From Actinomycetes bacterium (GTDB taxonomy: Bacteria; Actinomycetota; Actinomycetes; Nanopelagicales; Nanopelagicaceae): a DNA stretch of 40,669 nt. The DNA is taken from positions 1-40,669 of the forward strand of contig JANXZW010000013.1 of assembly GCA_025355305.1 (NCBI GenBank), given 5' to 3'. Both the position numbers and the translations under genes were made by a program. Below the pieces are notes generated by a model. The model worked only from the letters and a program-made list of their open reading frames with translations. It was not told the DNA's origin and did not search any database. Below are positions 25,723 to 34,971 of this stretch, piece by piece. Numbering within the stretch: the stretch's first letter is position 1; each line of letters begins with the position of its first letter.

Positions 25723-26358
25723 TTATAAGAGGCGAATTAACTCTGGAAGTATTGCCTGTAGAGCGCGCCCGCGATGGCTAATTCGATCTTTTACCGCAGC
25801 CGGAAGTTCGGCAGTGGTCTGTGTGAAACCCTCTGGTTGAAAGATCGGGTCATATCCAAAACCATTTGTACCTCGAGGCTCAAGCACTAACTCTCCAACA
25901 ATTTCACCTTCACAAATAACCTCATGAGCTCCTGAAGGGTGGCCAGCAGGCAGTACCAGTGCCACCGCACACTTAAATCTCGCTGCAAGTTCGGGGGTAT
26001 TCGCCTCTTTGACCTCACGCAAGACCTTCTCAAGATTTGCCTTATCATCGCCGTGCGTACCCGCCCAGCGTGCGGAGAAAATTCCCGGAGCGCCGCCCAA
26101 GACGTCAACGCAGAGTCCACTGTCATCCGCCAAGGCAGGTAGCCCCGTGAAGGCGGCAATCTGCTCTGCCTTCAAAAGGGCATTTTCCGCGAAGGTCGAG
26201 CCTGTCTCTTCCACGTCAGGCATCTCGGGAAAGTCGCGCAGCCCGAGCACCTGGATATTGAGGGCCGCTTCGTGCAACATCCGCTCAAATTCCTCGACCT
26301 TGCCAGGGTTTCTAGTCGCCAGTACTACCTGCTTCACAGATTTGTCAGCTGCTTCCAT
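25723..26358 (-). CDS. rdgB: Non-canonical purine NTP pyrophosphatase (RdgB/HAM1)
   Basis: A 211-residue house-cleaning enzyme that hydrolyses dITP, ITP and XTP to the monophosphates. Visible are the N-terminal VVLATRNPGKVEEF (substrate loop), ETGSTFAENALLKA, the signature ADDSGLCVDVLGGAPGIFSA and the C-terminal SHRGRAL. It starts 6 bases after rph on the same transcript, the usual actinobacterial pair. Confidence 0.95.
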   Translation of the reverse strand: MEAADKSVKQVVLATRNPGKVEEFERMLHEAALNIQVLGLRDFPEMPDVEETGSTFAENALLKAEQIAAFTGLPALADDSGLCVDVLGGAPGIFSARWAGTHGDDKANLEKVLREVKEANTPELAARFKCAVALVLPAGHPSGAHEVICEGEIVGELVLEPRGTNGFGYDPIFQPEGFTQTTAELPAAVKDRISHRGRALQAILPELIRLL

Positions 26359-26364
26359 AGCGCG

Positions 26365-27090
26365 TTAGACGAGCGCTTCTGTTTGGAGCCGAGTGAGCTC
26401 TGCACATCCAGCAACGCCAAGATCCAAGAGCTTATTTAAGAGCGCGCGATCAAAGGGAACTCCCTCAGCCGTGCCCTGCACCTCCACAAAATTGCCATCA
26501 CCGGTGCAGACAATATTCATATCAGTATCGGCATCGACATCTTCTTCGTAACAAAGATCGAGCATTGGAATACCCTTAATGATGCCGACACTTACTGCAG
26601 AGACAGATTGGCGAAGAGGCCTGCGGTCTCCAATGATGTGGCCTTTACCTTTCGCCCAAGTGATGGCATCTGCGAGCGCAACGTAGGCACCCGTGATAGC
26701 TGCGGTGCGCGTTCCACCATCGGCTTGCAGCACATCACAGTCAATGACAATTGTGTTCTCCCCAAGAGCATGTGTATCTACTACCGCGCGCAGAGAGCGA
26801 CCTACCAAGCGCGAAATTTCTTGAGTTCTTCCCCCCAATTTGCCCTTAACGCTCTCGCGATCAGATCTCGTATGTGTCGCTCGTGGGAGCATCGCATATT
26901 CACTCGTTACCCAACCCTGTCCTTTACCCGTCAACCAGCGAGGAACTCCGGGTGTAAAGGAGGCGACACAGAGCACCCTGGTATTTCCAAACTCCACGAG
27001 CACTGAGCCCTCGGCATTCTTTAACCAGTTCCGAGTAAAAGTTATTGGACGGAGTTGATCTACTCCGCGACCTTCAAGACGTTGACTCAT
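26365..27090 (-). CDS. rph: Ribonuclease PH
   Basis: A 241-residue phosphorolytic exoribonuclease that trims tRNA 3' ends. The opening R-x-D-x-L-R-P, [11 protein letters not shown], the phosphate-binding [13 protein letters not shown] and the late [18 protein letters not shown] are all family landmarks. The ribosome site is GGAG, 5 bases before the ATG. It lies 21 bases after murI. Confidence 0.96.
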   Translation of the reverse strand: MSQRLEGRGVDQLRPITFTRNWLKNAEGSVLVEFGNTRVLCVASFTPGVPRWLTGKGQGWVTSEYAMLPRATHTRSDRESVKGKLGGRTQEISRLVGRSLRAVVDTHALGENTIVIDCDVLQADGGTRTAAITGAYVALADAITWAKGKGHIIGDRRPLRQSVSAVSVGIIKGIPMLDLCYEEDVDADTDMNIVCTGDGNFVEVQGTAEGVPFDRALLNKLLDLGVAGCAELTRLQTEALV

Positions 27091-27111
27091 AAGTACTCCG
27101 CTCTGTGATAT

Positions 27112-27921
27112 TTATTTAGATTGAATCGAGCTGGCAACAGAATTTACTTCTGGACCCAAGAAGCGGCGAGCCAACTTGCTAAAAGATGCAGTATTCCCTG
27201 TCGCAATGAACTTATAGGTTGGATCTCCAGGAACATTGAGTAGATCTTTTTCAATGAGGGTGCGGTACAAATCTTTCGCAGTCTCTTCGGCACTTGAAAC
27301 AAGGGTCACCTTATCCCCCATCACAAACGAGATAACTCCAGTCAGCAGGGGGTAGTGCGTGCAACCCAAGACCAGAGTATCGATATCAGCCGCAATTAAA
27401 GGCTGGAGGTATTCGCGCGCAACCGATGTGATTGCGGCTCCCGAGGTTTCTCCTCGCTCTACAAACTCTACAAAGGCAGGACAAGGAACTGAGGTGATTG
27501 TCAGGTGTGCAGCAGCGGCGAATGAATCCAAGTAGGCGCCTGATTCGATCGTTGCATTTGTTCCGATTACCCCGACTCGACCAGATCTCGTCGCTGACAC
27601 GGCGCGGCGGGCGGCGGGCTGTATTACCTCAAGAACTGGAATCTCATAGCGCTCTCGAGCATCGCGCAGAGTGGCTGAACTTGCGGTGTTACAGGCAATC
27701 ACGATCGCTTTCACGCCAGCTCCGACTAGCTCATCCATAATCTCCAAGGTGAAAGAGCGAACTTCGGCGAGCGGGCGGGGTCCATACGGGCCGCGAGCGT
27801 TGTCACCCACATAGATGATGGACTCGCCTGGAAGTTGATCGATGATGGCTCGCGCAACGGTAAGACCACCCAGCCCCGAGTCAAAGACCCCAATTGGAGC
27901 TGTCGCGGATGGCTGAGGCAC
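27112..27921 (-). CDS. murI: Glutamate racemase
   Basis: A 269-residue racemase supplying D-glutamate for peptidoglycan. Both catalytic cysteines are visible, in VIACNTASS and in LGCTHYPLL, and the opening [12 protein letters not shown] is typical. The start is a GTG with little ribosome-site support, but it sets the family-typical length. Neighbour of DUF2017 and rph as in other actinobacteria. Confidence 0.95.
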   Translation of the reverse strand: MPQPSATAPIGVFDSGLGGLTVARAIIDQLPGESIIYVGDNARGPYGPRPLAEVRSFTLEIMDELVGAGVKAIVIACNTASSATLRDARERYEIPVLEVIQPAARRAVSATRSGRVGVIGTNATIESGAYLDSFAAAAHLTITSVPCPAFVEFVERGETSGAAITSVAREYLQPLIAADIDTLVLGCTHYPLLTGVISFVMGDKVTLVSSAEETAKDLYRTLIEKDLLNVPGDPTYKFIATGNTASFSKLARRFLGPEVNSVASSIQSK

Positions 27922-27947
27922 GCTTCTAGTCTAACCGCCTACGGGCT

Positions 27948-28517
27948 CTAGCCACCTGAAAGCAGGGTGAGCAGGCTCCCCTGCAACCAACCTAGCCAGA
28001 AATAGACGGCATAAATTGCCTTCTGTGGATCATCTTCTGAGAGCGCTTCAAAGAGTTCGTAGGACTCCGGATTAATTTCGAGTCGTACCGAGAGAGCGAG
28101 GCGAAGATCATTAATGGCCAGTAACCAATTTTCCGCATTGAGGTCTGGCACAACTCCTGCTTCACCTCCTTCAACTATAACTTCAAGAGCTGATCGCACC
28201 TCCATCAAGATCCGCTTCTTCTTCATGCGCAGAGTTGGTTCTGTAAAACGACGGAAATCTGCCGCGGCTTCAGGGTCGGCATATGCATTAGGTAGAAGGC
28301 GCAGAAGAACTGGGTCTTCGGGGACAGTTATCTCTTCGGAGGCTGCTCTGAGCTGCGCCATCAAGTGCGCGAAGGTATCGCTTTCATCGTAGTGAGGGTG
28401 GAAGTCACCCTCACCCAAGAGTTCAAGGAGTTGCTCGACAAGATTGATAAGAATGTGCGCCTCATCGATCGTGAGGGAGAGCGAATAGATTCCGCCCTCA
28501 CGCGCAAATGCAGACAT
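27948..28517 (-). CDS. DUF2017 family protein
   Basis: A 189-residue protein of the actinobacterial DUF2017 family, recognised from its position between clpS and murI and from the opening block with SLTIDEAHILINLVEQLLELL and the closing YFWLGWLQGSLL. It is mainly helical and soluble. No function is established; the constant link to clpS hints at proteolysis or cell-wall physiology. Confidence 0.8.
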   Translation of the reverse strand: MSAFAREGGIYSLSLTIDEAHILINLVEQLLELLGEGDFHPHYDESDTFAHLMAQLRAASEEITVPEDPVLLRLLPNAYADPEAAADFRRFTEPTLRMKKKRILMEVRSALEVIVEGGEAGVVPDLNAENWLLAINDLRLALSVRLEINPESYELFEALSEDDPQKAIYAVYFWLGWLQGSLLTLLSGG

Positions 28518-28545
28518 CAGAACTTCAACTTATGCAGGTTCATCG

Positions 28546-28836
28546 TCAAATCTTGTCACTCCGCTGCAGTGTGGCCCAGAGACCATGCTCATGGAGCCGT
28601 TGCACATCTCGCTCCATCTCCTCGCGTGAGCCGGTTGAGACCGCTGCTCGCCCCTCAGTGTGAACTTGCATCATGAGCGTATGGGCATGCTCTTCTGAGA
28701 AGCCAAAGATTTTTACGAATACAAAGGTTACATAATTCATTAAATTGACCGGGTCATCCCAGACCACTGTTGTCCAAGGTTTATCGACGAGCTGTGAAAT
28801 GTCGATGTTGGATTCGATTAACGTGTCACTCGCCAC
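28546..28836 (-). CDS. clpS: ClpS adaptor
   Basis: A 96-residue adaptor that delivers N-degron substrates to ClpA/ClpC-ClpP. The core reads [16 protein letters not shown] (21-36), where the Asp and Asn bind the substrate amino group, and VHTEGRAAV is the usual C-terminal segment. GTG start with GGAGGT 4 bases upstream. It heads the run clpS-DUF2017-murI-rph-rdgB. Confidence 0.95.
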   Translation of the reverse strand: MASDTLIESNIDISQLVDKPWTTVVWDDPVNLMNYVTFVFVKIFGFSEEHAHTLMMQVHTEGRAAVSTGSREEMERDVQRLHEHGLWATLQRSDKI

Positions 28837-28878
28837 AGCGACCTCCCGTCATTTTCTGCTCACTCATTCAAGAGTAAA

Positions 28879-30828
28879 TCAACGAACCCAGACTGTAGCA
28901 AACTGAGTCTGAACTGCCGCAAACTGTTGATCCGCTGCGATGCTCACTTGGTATGGGACAAATCCTGTCGTGGAATTTGAGACTATGAAAGTCGCCTTCC
29001 CACTCGCATCCGTTACGGTGGTCGCTCCATTGTTCAATGTCAGCGGTACTCCGGCAATAGCTGGGAGGACTTGGGTGGTAATCGAGTAGGCAACCCCAGC
29101 CTTCATAGAGGCCGCCAAACTCCAGGTCAAGATTGGAGAGACGGCGATGGCAACCGTCGGAGTATCCCCTTCCAGTCTCTGCCAGGAGGGATCAGTGAAC
29201 ATGCGAATATTGGTGCTCCCTCCCAATTGCAGCGTCGCGGAATAGGTTCCATCTGTTCCAGTCACTCCATCCTGCACCGTCACCCACTGTCCCCCTCCTA
29301 CCTGCGTCTGAAGGTGAACTGGCAGGCCAACTGCGGGGGTCTTATCCGGAAGAGTAAAGGAGCCAACAACATGAGTAGGGGTGCCAAAGGAGATATTTGG
29401 CGCATCGACCGTGAGGTTTGCGGCGACAGAATCTGGAGCGATAGCGAGCGCAACTGCCCTGATCGCTTGGAAGGCTGCGGGATCTTCCATGCCAAAAGTC
29501 CATTCAGATAGTCCACCTAGGTGAAATTTAGAGACTAGGTTGGCGCGCGAAGTGAAACTCTGGGCATCTTGATACCAGACGGTTCGATATGCGGTACACG
29601 TCGTGAGTGAACCATTTGCCGTGGTGCCGTTATAAATCTTTTGATAGGTAAATGAAGATTCCGAGAAGGTCTGATTGTAAATAGGAGTTGCACCATACGT
29701 CGCCGCAAGGGATGCAACATTGTGCATAACAACTGTGGAGAGGACACCGGGAGCAACCGCCTTGGTGTAGTTGATGGGAAGACTAGGGCAGGTCCCAATC
29801 ACCTTCGTCACCCAATCGCGCCCGTAGCCGGGAATACCTATATAGATCTTCGAGGCGGGAATTACGGAGAGAGCATAAGTGACGCCACTTGTGGTCCACT
29901 GCAGCGGGCCAATCGGGCCTGGGCTGGTCGTTGAGTAGTCGTAGGCCATGATGTGTAGTTGGTCGATGAAGTTCGAGATCTGTGACCATGCATAAACGTA
30001 GTAACCCTTCTTGCCTGTGCTGGGATCAAAGAGTGGTGGTGTGGTGATCGACAAGATCTTTCCCTGTGCATGTAGCGCCGTAGATAAGTCCGAAACAAAG
30101 CGCACCCAACGTGTTTGCGTTGTTGGCCAGCTTGATATCGGATCAACGAAAGCAAAATTTTCAAAGTCTAAATCGATGCCGTCAAATCCATTCTTTGTGA
30201 CGAGGGTAAGGATTGTGTTGACAACATTGGCGCGCGATACCGGATCGGCTATTAAATTCGAGAGGGTCATCTGTGAAACCGCGCCGGTCTTCGGATCTAC
30301 ATCAGTGTTATCCGTAATGGTAGGAATAATTTTAAATCCCGCAGCCTGCATTGACTGCAAAGGGATACACATTGGCACTGATGGATTTGCCGGGGTATAT
30401 AAATCCCTAACGGTTTTTTGATCTTTGAGGGTGTACCAAAATGGCGAGACTTGCGAAACCAGGTCAGCGTTGAGGATCGCTGAAGGAAGTGCCGTCTTCA
30501 TGGAGTAGTACGGGATCCAGCCAGTCACAATCTTGCGTGGCGGAGGTAGTGGATTTCCACTTGGTGAAGTTGGGGCTGGGGGTGTGGCTGAGGGCAATGG
30601 AGTAGGCGCGGGTGATGAAGGGCTGTTTGGAACGGGAGAAATCGATCCGGACGGGGATCCTGATGGAGATCCTGATGGAGATCCTGATGGAGATCCTGAT
30701 GGAGATGGACATGGGGTTACATCTGCTCGCGAGGGAGCGGAGCTAACGCCGATGAAGCTAGCGCTCAACAAGAGCACTGAAAGGAGAGTGGCGAGCCCCG
30801 GCTTTAAAGCAGACCCAGTGGGTCTCAC
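28879..30828 (-). CDS. Secreted glycoside hydrolase family 18 protein
   Basis: A 649-residue exported protein. A signal peptide covers about 1-35. A low-complexity stretch of SPSG repeats and a Pro/Ser linker (about 40-97) follows. The GH18 barrel spans about 98-455 with the catalytic signature DGIDLDFE (216-223), which has all of D216, D219, D221 and E223. The end (about 470-649) holds Ig-like beta domains. Relatives without chitin-binding domains act on chitin, peptidoglycan-type glycans or spore-cortex polymers, so the substrate is open. The GTG start overlaps the DUF3039 stop by 4 bases (GTGA), so it is translated with that gene. Confidence 0.85.
   Translation of the reverse strand: MRPTGSALKPGLATLLSVLLLSASFIGVSSAPSRADVTPCPSPSGSPSGSPSGSPSGSPSGSISPVPNSPSSPAPTPLPSATPPAPTSPSGNPLPPPRKIVTGWIPYYSMKTALPSAILNADLVSQVSPFWYTLKDQKTVRDLYTPANPSVPMCIPLQSMQAAGFKIIPTITDNTDVDPKTGAVSQMTLSNLIADPVSRANVVNTILTLVTKNGFDGIDLDFENFAFVDPISSWPTTQTRWVRFVSDLSTALHAQGKILSITTPPLFDPSTGKKGYYVYAWSQISNFIDQLHIMAYDYSTTSPGPIGPLQWTTSGVTYALSVIPASKIYIGIPGYGRDWVTKVIGTCPSLPINYTKAVAPGVLSTVVMHNVASLAATYGATPIYNQTFSESSFTYQKIYNGTTANGSLTTCTAYRTVWYQDAQSFTSRANLVSKFHLGGLSEWTFGMEDPAAFQAIRAVALAIAPDSVAANLTVDAPNISFGTPTHVVGSFTLPDKTPAVGLPVHLQTQVGGGQWVTVQDGVTGTDGTYSATLQLGGSTNIRMFTDPSWQRLEGDTPTVAIAVSPILTWSLAASMKAGVAYSITTQVLPAIAGVPLTLNNGATTVTDASGKATFIVSNSTTGFVPYQVSIAADQQFAAVQTQFATVWVR
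30653..30700 (-). repeat. 12-bp tandem repeat coding for SPSG units
   Basis: Four head-to-tail units (GGGGATCCTGAT, then three GGAGATCCTGAT on the plus strand) encode Ser-Gly-Ser-Pro-type linker units of the GH18 protein. Diverged half-units flank them. In-frame length variation is expected. Confidence 0.85.
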
Positions 30829-31094
30829 TCTTTCTTCAATCCGTCGAATATCTCTTTGCAGGTCGGGCAGATGGGAAACTTCTCCGGGTCACGGCTAGGT
30901 ACCCACTTCTTTCCGCAGAGGGCGCGTACGGGCTTGCCCGTCACCATCGCTTCAGTGATCTTCTCTTTGCGCACATAATGAGAGAAGCGCTCGTGATCGC
31001 CCTCATCGGTAGGCGCCAACCGCTCTTCTTCTAGAGTATCTGTGCCGCCAATCCCAATCGGCTCACCATGAGATGGGGCGAACGGGTTTTTCAT
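30825..31094 (-). CDS. DUF3039 family protein
   Basis: An 89-residue small protein typical of actinobacteria, with a central RKEKITEAMVTGKPVRALCG block and a final C-x(18)-C-x-x-C arrangement (LCGKKW then ICPTCKE), probably a zinc knuckle. I choose the ATG at 31094 because TAACAT sits 7 bases upstream as a -10 box for a nearly leaderless mRNA; an ATG at 31118 is possible but would overlap the opposing promoter. No function is known. It shares a transcript with the GH18 gene. Confidence 0.7.
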   Translation of the reverse strand: MKNPFAPSHGEPIGIGGTDTLEEERLAPTDEGDHERFSHYVRKEKITEAMVTGKPVRALCGKKWVPSRDPEKFPICPTCKEIFDGLKKE

Positions 31095-31118
31095 AACCTC
31101 AATGTTATCGCCTACCAT
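31090..31118. promoter_or_regulatory. Back-to-back leaderless promoters of argF and DUF3039
   Basis: On the plus strand TACCAT (31113-31118) ends 6 bases before the argF ATG. On the minus strand TAACAT (31102-31107) ends 7 bases before the DUF3039 ATG. The two -10 boxes are 5 bp apart. TTCATA at 31090-31095 is a weak -35 for argF, and a similar TTCATT lies mirror-placed for DUF3039 (31124-31129). Each promoter covers the other's start point. Confidence 0.55.
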
Positions 31119-31124
31119 TACGTA

Positions 31125-32069
31125 ATGAAGGATCTACTGCGTACCGCCGATCTCTCCAGGGGCGATGTTGAACTCTTGCTCGATACCGCTGCAGATTTTG
31201 CGATTAAACCTTTTTTAGCCAATAGCGCATTAGCAAATCGCACGGTCGCTATCTACATGACGAAGCCTTCCACCCGCACGCGACTAGCCTCCGAGAGCGC
31301 GGTCGCCGCTTTGGGTGGTACCCCTATCTTTATCCGAGGCGATGATCTGCAAATTGGTCGTGGTGAAACGATCGCTGATACGGCTCGCATCATCAGTGGA
31401 TATGCCTCTGCGCTGATTATCAGAACATTTAAGCAATCTGATGTTGATGAACTGGGAGCCAACTCCACGATTCCTGTGATCAATGGTTTGACCGACGATG
31501 ATCATCCAACACAACTCTTAGCCGACTGGGTGACGATTCGCGAAGCCTTTGGCAGGGATATCTCAGGAAGAAAATTTACCTATGTCGGGGATGGCAACAA
31601 CATGGCACATGCCTGGTTGACCATGGGAGCGATCATGGGGGCCCATGTCGTGGTGGCAACTCCGGGCGGAGCCTATGCGCCAGAGCAGAGTGCCGTGGCT
31701 GCCGCACTAGCAATAGCGGAGAAAAGTGGAGCAAAGATTGAGGTCTTGACTGACCCGCAAGAGGCTGCCAAGGATGCCAGCGTCCTCTACACGGATGTCT
31801 GGATGTCGATGGGAGATCCCGAAGAGCAGCGGGCAACGAAATTGGCGGCGCTCGCCCCTTTCGCCGTTACCCAGGAGCTGATGCAGCTCACCGCTTCGGA
31901 TTCGATTTTTATGCACTGCCTTCCCGCCCATCGCGGAGAGGAGGTAGCGGCTGAAGTCATCGATGGAGAGAGGTCGGTCATCTGGCGAGAGGCCTTCCAT
32001 CGCCGCACCACAATTCAGGCAATTTTGTATCACCTCGTTCGTGGAGAATTGAGTGGGAACACCTTTTAA
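31125..32069 (+). CDS. argF: Ornithine carbamoyltransferase
   Basis: A 314-residue enzyme joining ornithine and carbamoyl phosphate to citrulline in arginine synthesis. The carbamoyl-phosphate loop is STRTR (in MTKPSTRTRLASESA), HPTQLLADW is present, and HCLPAHRGEEV is the ornithine-specific signature that separates it from aspartate transcarbamylase. The ATG at 31125 gives the family length; a frame opening at 31068 runs over the divergent gene. There is no ribosome site but a -10 at the leaderless distance. No other arg biosynthesis gene is adjacent. Confidence 0.95.
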   Translation: MKDLLRTADLSRGDVELLLDTAADFAIKPFLANSALANRTVAIYMTKPSTRTRLASESAVAALGGTPIFIRGDDLQIGRGETIADTARIISGYASALIIRTFKQSDVDELGANSTIPVINGLTDDDHPTQLLADWVTIREAFGRDISGRKFTYVGDGNNMAHAWLTMGAIMGAHVVVATPGGAYAPEQSAVAAALAIAEKSGAKIEVLTDPQEAAKDASVLYTDVWMSMGDPEEQRATKLAALAPFAVTQELMQLTASDSIFMHCLPAHRGEEVAAEVIDGERSVIWREAFHRRTTIQAILYHLVRGELSGNTF

Positions 32070-32113
32070 TGAGGCATTCCCTGATTTGCCTACTTTTTGC
32101 ATGGTCTTCTGAC

Positions 32114-32125
32114 TAGATTAGCGCC
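32114..32125 (+). promoter_or_regulatory. Leaderless promoter of the pnt operon
   Basis: TAGATT (32114-32119) is followed by six bases and then the ATG of pntA, so transcription would start on the start codon. No ribosome site or clear -35 is seen. Confidence 0.5.
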
Positions 32126-33232
32126 ATGCGCGTAGCCGTTCCTAAAGAGACCCGACCTGGCGAAAAACGAATCGCCCTAGTTCCCGACATCATTTCAAAG
32201 CTCACCAAAGCTGGACTTGAAGTCATTATCGAATCTGGAGCAGGGGTTGCAGCTGAGTTCTCAGATGCACAATTCGCTGCTGCCGGTGCAACTGTTAAAG
32301 CTGGGGATGTCACAAGCGATTCCGATGTGATTCTCTCGGTACAACCTCTGAACCCTGACGCCATGAAGGCGCTGAAAAAGGGCGCGATCACTATCTCCTT
32401 CCTATCCCCCACGACCGCGCTCGATTCGATCGATGCGGCAGTCGCAGCGGGGGTGACTGCGATCTCCTTAGAGTTGGTTCCTCGCATCTCGCGTGCCCAA
32501 TCGATGGATGCCTTAACCTCGCAGGCTCTTTGCGCTGGATACAAGGCCGCCCTAGTTGGAGCAGAACTCTCCCCCCGCTTCTTCCCACTGCTTATGACAG
32601 CAGCTGGCACCGTAACACCTGCGAACGTAGTCGTGCTAGGCGCTGGCGTCGCGGGCCTGCAAGCGATCGCTACTGCCAAACGCCTTGGCGCGGTAGTAAG
32701 TGCCTACGATGTGCGACCTGCATCGGCCGACGAAGTGAAGTCGATGGGCGCGAAATTTATTACTTTGGAACTTGAAGCACTTGAAGGCGCAGGCGGTTAC
32801 GCCCGCGAGATGACTGAAGAGCGCGCCGCTAAGCAGCGCGAACTCTTGACGCCATATATCGCTGCCGCAAATGTCCTCATCACAACGGCTGCTGTGCCTG
32901 GTCGCACGGCTCCACGATTGGTAACTGCCGAGATGGTAGCCGCGATGTCACCGGGCTCCGTAGTTGTCGATCTCGCCGCTGAAACAGGTGGCAACGTCGA
33001 AGGTACTAAGCCCGGCGAGATTGTGACGACGGCGAATGGTGTGAGGATGTGGGGTGGCAAGGATGTACCAAGCCAGCTCGCCTACCACGCCTCTATGCTC
33101 TACTCGCGCAATGTCGTCAATCTTCTCCTCTTGATGGTTAAAGAGGGAGAAGTTGTTCCGAATTTTGAAGATGAGATTATCGATTCCGCAACCGTCACGA
33201 TGAACGGTGAAAATCGCAAGGGAGTTAAGTAA
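32126..33232 (+). CDS. pntA: NAD(P) transhydrogenase alpha subunit, soluble domain I
   Basis: A 368-residue NAD(H)-binding subunit. The opening MRVAVPKETRPGEKRIALVP is shared with alanine dehydrogenase, and the Rossmann loop is VLGAGVAGLQAIATAKRLGA, with YDVRP after it. The late MVAAMSPGSVVVDLAAETGGN is typical of PntA. Together with the next two genes it forms the three-part, proton-driven enzyme that makes NADPH from NADH, in the split arrangement known from Rhodospirillum. The stop is directly followed by the next ATG. Confidence 0.95.
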   Translation: MRVAVPKETRPGEKRIALVPDIISKLTKAGLEVIIESGAGVAAEFSDAQFAAAGATVKAGDVTSDSDVILSVQPLNPDAMKALKKGAITISFLSPTTALDSIDAAVAAGVTAISLELVPRISRAQSMDALTSQALCAGYKAALVGAELSPRFFPLLMTAAGTVTPANVVVLGAGVAGLQAIATAKRLGAVVSAYDVRPASADEVKSMGAKFITLELEALEGAGGYAREMTEERAAKQRELLTPYIAAANVLITTAAVPGRTAPRLVTAEMVAAMSPGSVVVDLAAETGGNVEGTKPGEIVTTANGVRMWGGKDVPSQLAYHASMLYSRNVVNLLLLMVKEGEVVPNFEDEIIDSATVTMNGENRKGVK

Positions 33233-33556
33233 ATGAGTAACGGTTTGGCACTGCTATCCATCTTCGTGCTATCAGTCTTTATCGGCTTTGAAGTTGTATC
33301 GAAGGTATCAACAACCCTGCACACTCCCCTTATGTCGGGAGCCAACGCTATTCATGGAATCATCTTGATTGGTGCTATCACCGTCGCCGACCATGCGGAT
33401 ACCAATCTTGAGCTCGGCCTTGGAATCGCAGCCGTGGTACTCGCCACTATAAATATGGTGGGTGGCTTTGTCGTCACCGATCGAATGCTCGAGATGTTCA
33501 AAGGTAAGCCCCGTGTAAAGAAAGAGGTTGAATCTGTGGGAGGTGAGAGCAAATGA
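33233..33556 (+). CDS. NAD(P) transhydrogenase alpha subunit, membrane part
   Basis: A 107-residue membrane protein with three or four hydrophobic segments and the HTPLMSGANAIHGIILIGA motif (27-45), which is diagnostic for the second half of the alpha subunit (PntA2/PntAB). It forms part of the proton channel with PntB. It starts directly after pntA and overlaps pntB by 4 bases (ATGA). Confidence 0.93.
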   Translation: MSNGLALLSIFVLSVFIGFEVVSKVSTTLHTPLMSGANAIHGIILIGAITVADHADTNLELGLGIAAVVLATINMVGGFVVTDRMLEMFKGKPRVKKEVESVGGESK

Positions 33557-34935
33557 TTAGTAAGAATCTTTATGATCTGATTGGTCTCGCTATTGCAGTC
33601 TGCTTTATCTTGGCCTTGAAGGGGCTCTCATCTCCTAAGACCGCACGCCGCGGAAATCTGATCGGCGCCTTTGGCGCACTTATTGCCACAGCTGTTGTCT
33701 TTAGATCTCCTGATATGACACTGCACCATAAGTGGTGGATTATGGGCGCAATTATCTTTGGCGTTGGCGTGGGCGTTCCAGCTGCTCGTCGCATTCAGAT
33801 GACTCAGATGCCACAACTAGTTGCACTCTTTAATGGTGTTGGTGGTGGCGCAGCTGCCCTCGTAGCTATTGTCGAATACCTAAAGCTTGGGTCGGCAGCA
33901 AGTACTCCCGATGTTGTAGCAACCGTCTTCACAGTAATCGTTGGTTGCGTATCTTTCTCAGGTTCGATCGTTACCTTCCTTAAGCTGCAAGAGCTCATGA
34001 CTACTCGCCCAGTGATCTTCCCGGGTGGTCGTTTCGTCATTGCAGCGACGCTCCTTGGAACGCTGGGATGCGCTGAGTGGGTTATCCATTCGCTGGGCAA
34101 TGTTTCCATTACGGTGATGGCTGTCTTAGCGCTCATCTTCGGAGTTCTCTTCGTCTTGCCCGTTGGCGGAGCCGATGTTCCAATCGTCATCTCGCTACTT
34201 AATGCCTTCACCGGTCTGACCGTTGCTGCCAGTGGTTATGTTCTACAAGCAACGCTCTTAATCGTCGCAGGCACCTTGGTGGGAGCTTCAGGAACAATTC
34301 TGACTCGCCTCATGGCTGCGGCGATGGGTCGCTCGCTCTTTGGCACCCTCTTCGGAGCCTTCACTGCAAAGCCGCAGGCAGCTGTTGTGGGCGGAGAGGT
34401 TCGTTCTGTGAAGGCTGGATCGCCTGATGATGTCGCGATCCTTCTCAATTACGCACAGCGCGTTGTAATCGTTCCAGGATTCGGTCTTGCCGTTGCACAG
34501 GCGCAGCACACCGTGCGTGAGTTGGCAGACCTGCTCACCTCTAAGGGCGTGGATGTCGCTTATGGAATTCACCCGGTCGCGGGTCGTATGCCAGGACACA
34601 TGAACGTCTTGCTCGCAGAAGCGAGCGTTCCCTACGAGCAACTTGTCGAGATGGATGAGGTCAATCCGACCTTTCCACAGACAGATGTAGTTCTTGTTGT
34701 GGGAGCAAACGATGTTGTTAACCCTGCTGCAAAGACGACACCCGGCTGCCCAATCTATGGAATGCCGATCTTGGATGTTGCCTCTGCGGGCAATGTCATC
34801 TTCTTGAAGCGATCAATGCGTCCCGGTTTTGCTGGTATTGAGAATGAGCTCCTCTACGATCCAAAGACCACTTTGCTCTTTGGAGATGCGAAGGATTCGT
34901 TGACAAAGGTTGTGAGTGCTCTCAAAGCGTTGTAA
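33553..34935 (+). CDS. pntB: NAD(P) transhydrogenase beta subunit
   Basis: A 460-residue subunit. The N-terminal half has eight or nine membrane segments with the conserved ALFNGVGGGAAALVA. The C-terminal NADP(H)-binding domain shows VIVPGFGLAVAQAQ, YGIHPVAGRMPGHMNVLLAEA and NDVVNPAA, all close to consensus. It completes the proton-translocating transhydrogenase. Confidence 0.96.
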   Translation: MISKNLYDLIGLAIAVCFILALKGLSSPKTARRGNLIGAFGALIATAVVFRSPDMTLHHKWWIMGAIIFGVGVGVPAARRIQMTQMPQLVALFNGVGGGAAALVAIVEYLKLGSAASTPDVVATVFTVIVGCVSFSGSIVTFLKLQELMTTRPVIFPGGRFVIAATLLGTLGCAEWVIHSLGNVSITVMAVLALIFGVLFVLPVGGADVPIVISLLNAFTGLTVAASGYVLQATLLIVAGTLVGASGTILTRLMAAAMGRSLFGTLFGAFTAKPQAAVVGGEVRSVKAGSPDDVAILLNYAQRVVIVPGFGLAVAQAQHTVRELADLLTSKGVDVAYGIHPVAGRMPGHMNVLLAEASVPYEQLVEMDEVNPTFPQTDVVLVVGANDVVNPAAKTTPGCPIYGMPILDVASAGNVIFLKRSMRPGFAGIENELLYDPKTTLLFGDAKDSLTKVVSALKAL

Positions 34936-34971
34936 CTAACAACGGTTATTAGTTCGAGAGACTGCTTCGAT

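Noticed and set aside
30533-30898. Plus-strand frame with DPDGDPDGD repeats that resembles calcium-binding motifs
   Set aside because: It is the antisense of the SPSG linker in the GH18 gene and has no ribosome site or neighbouring domain.
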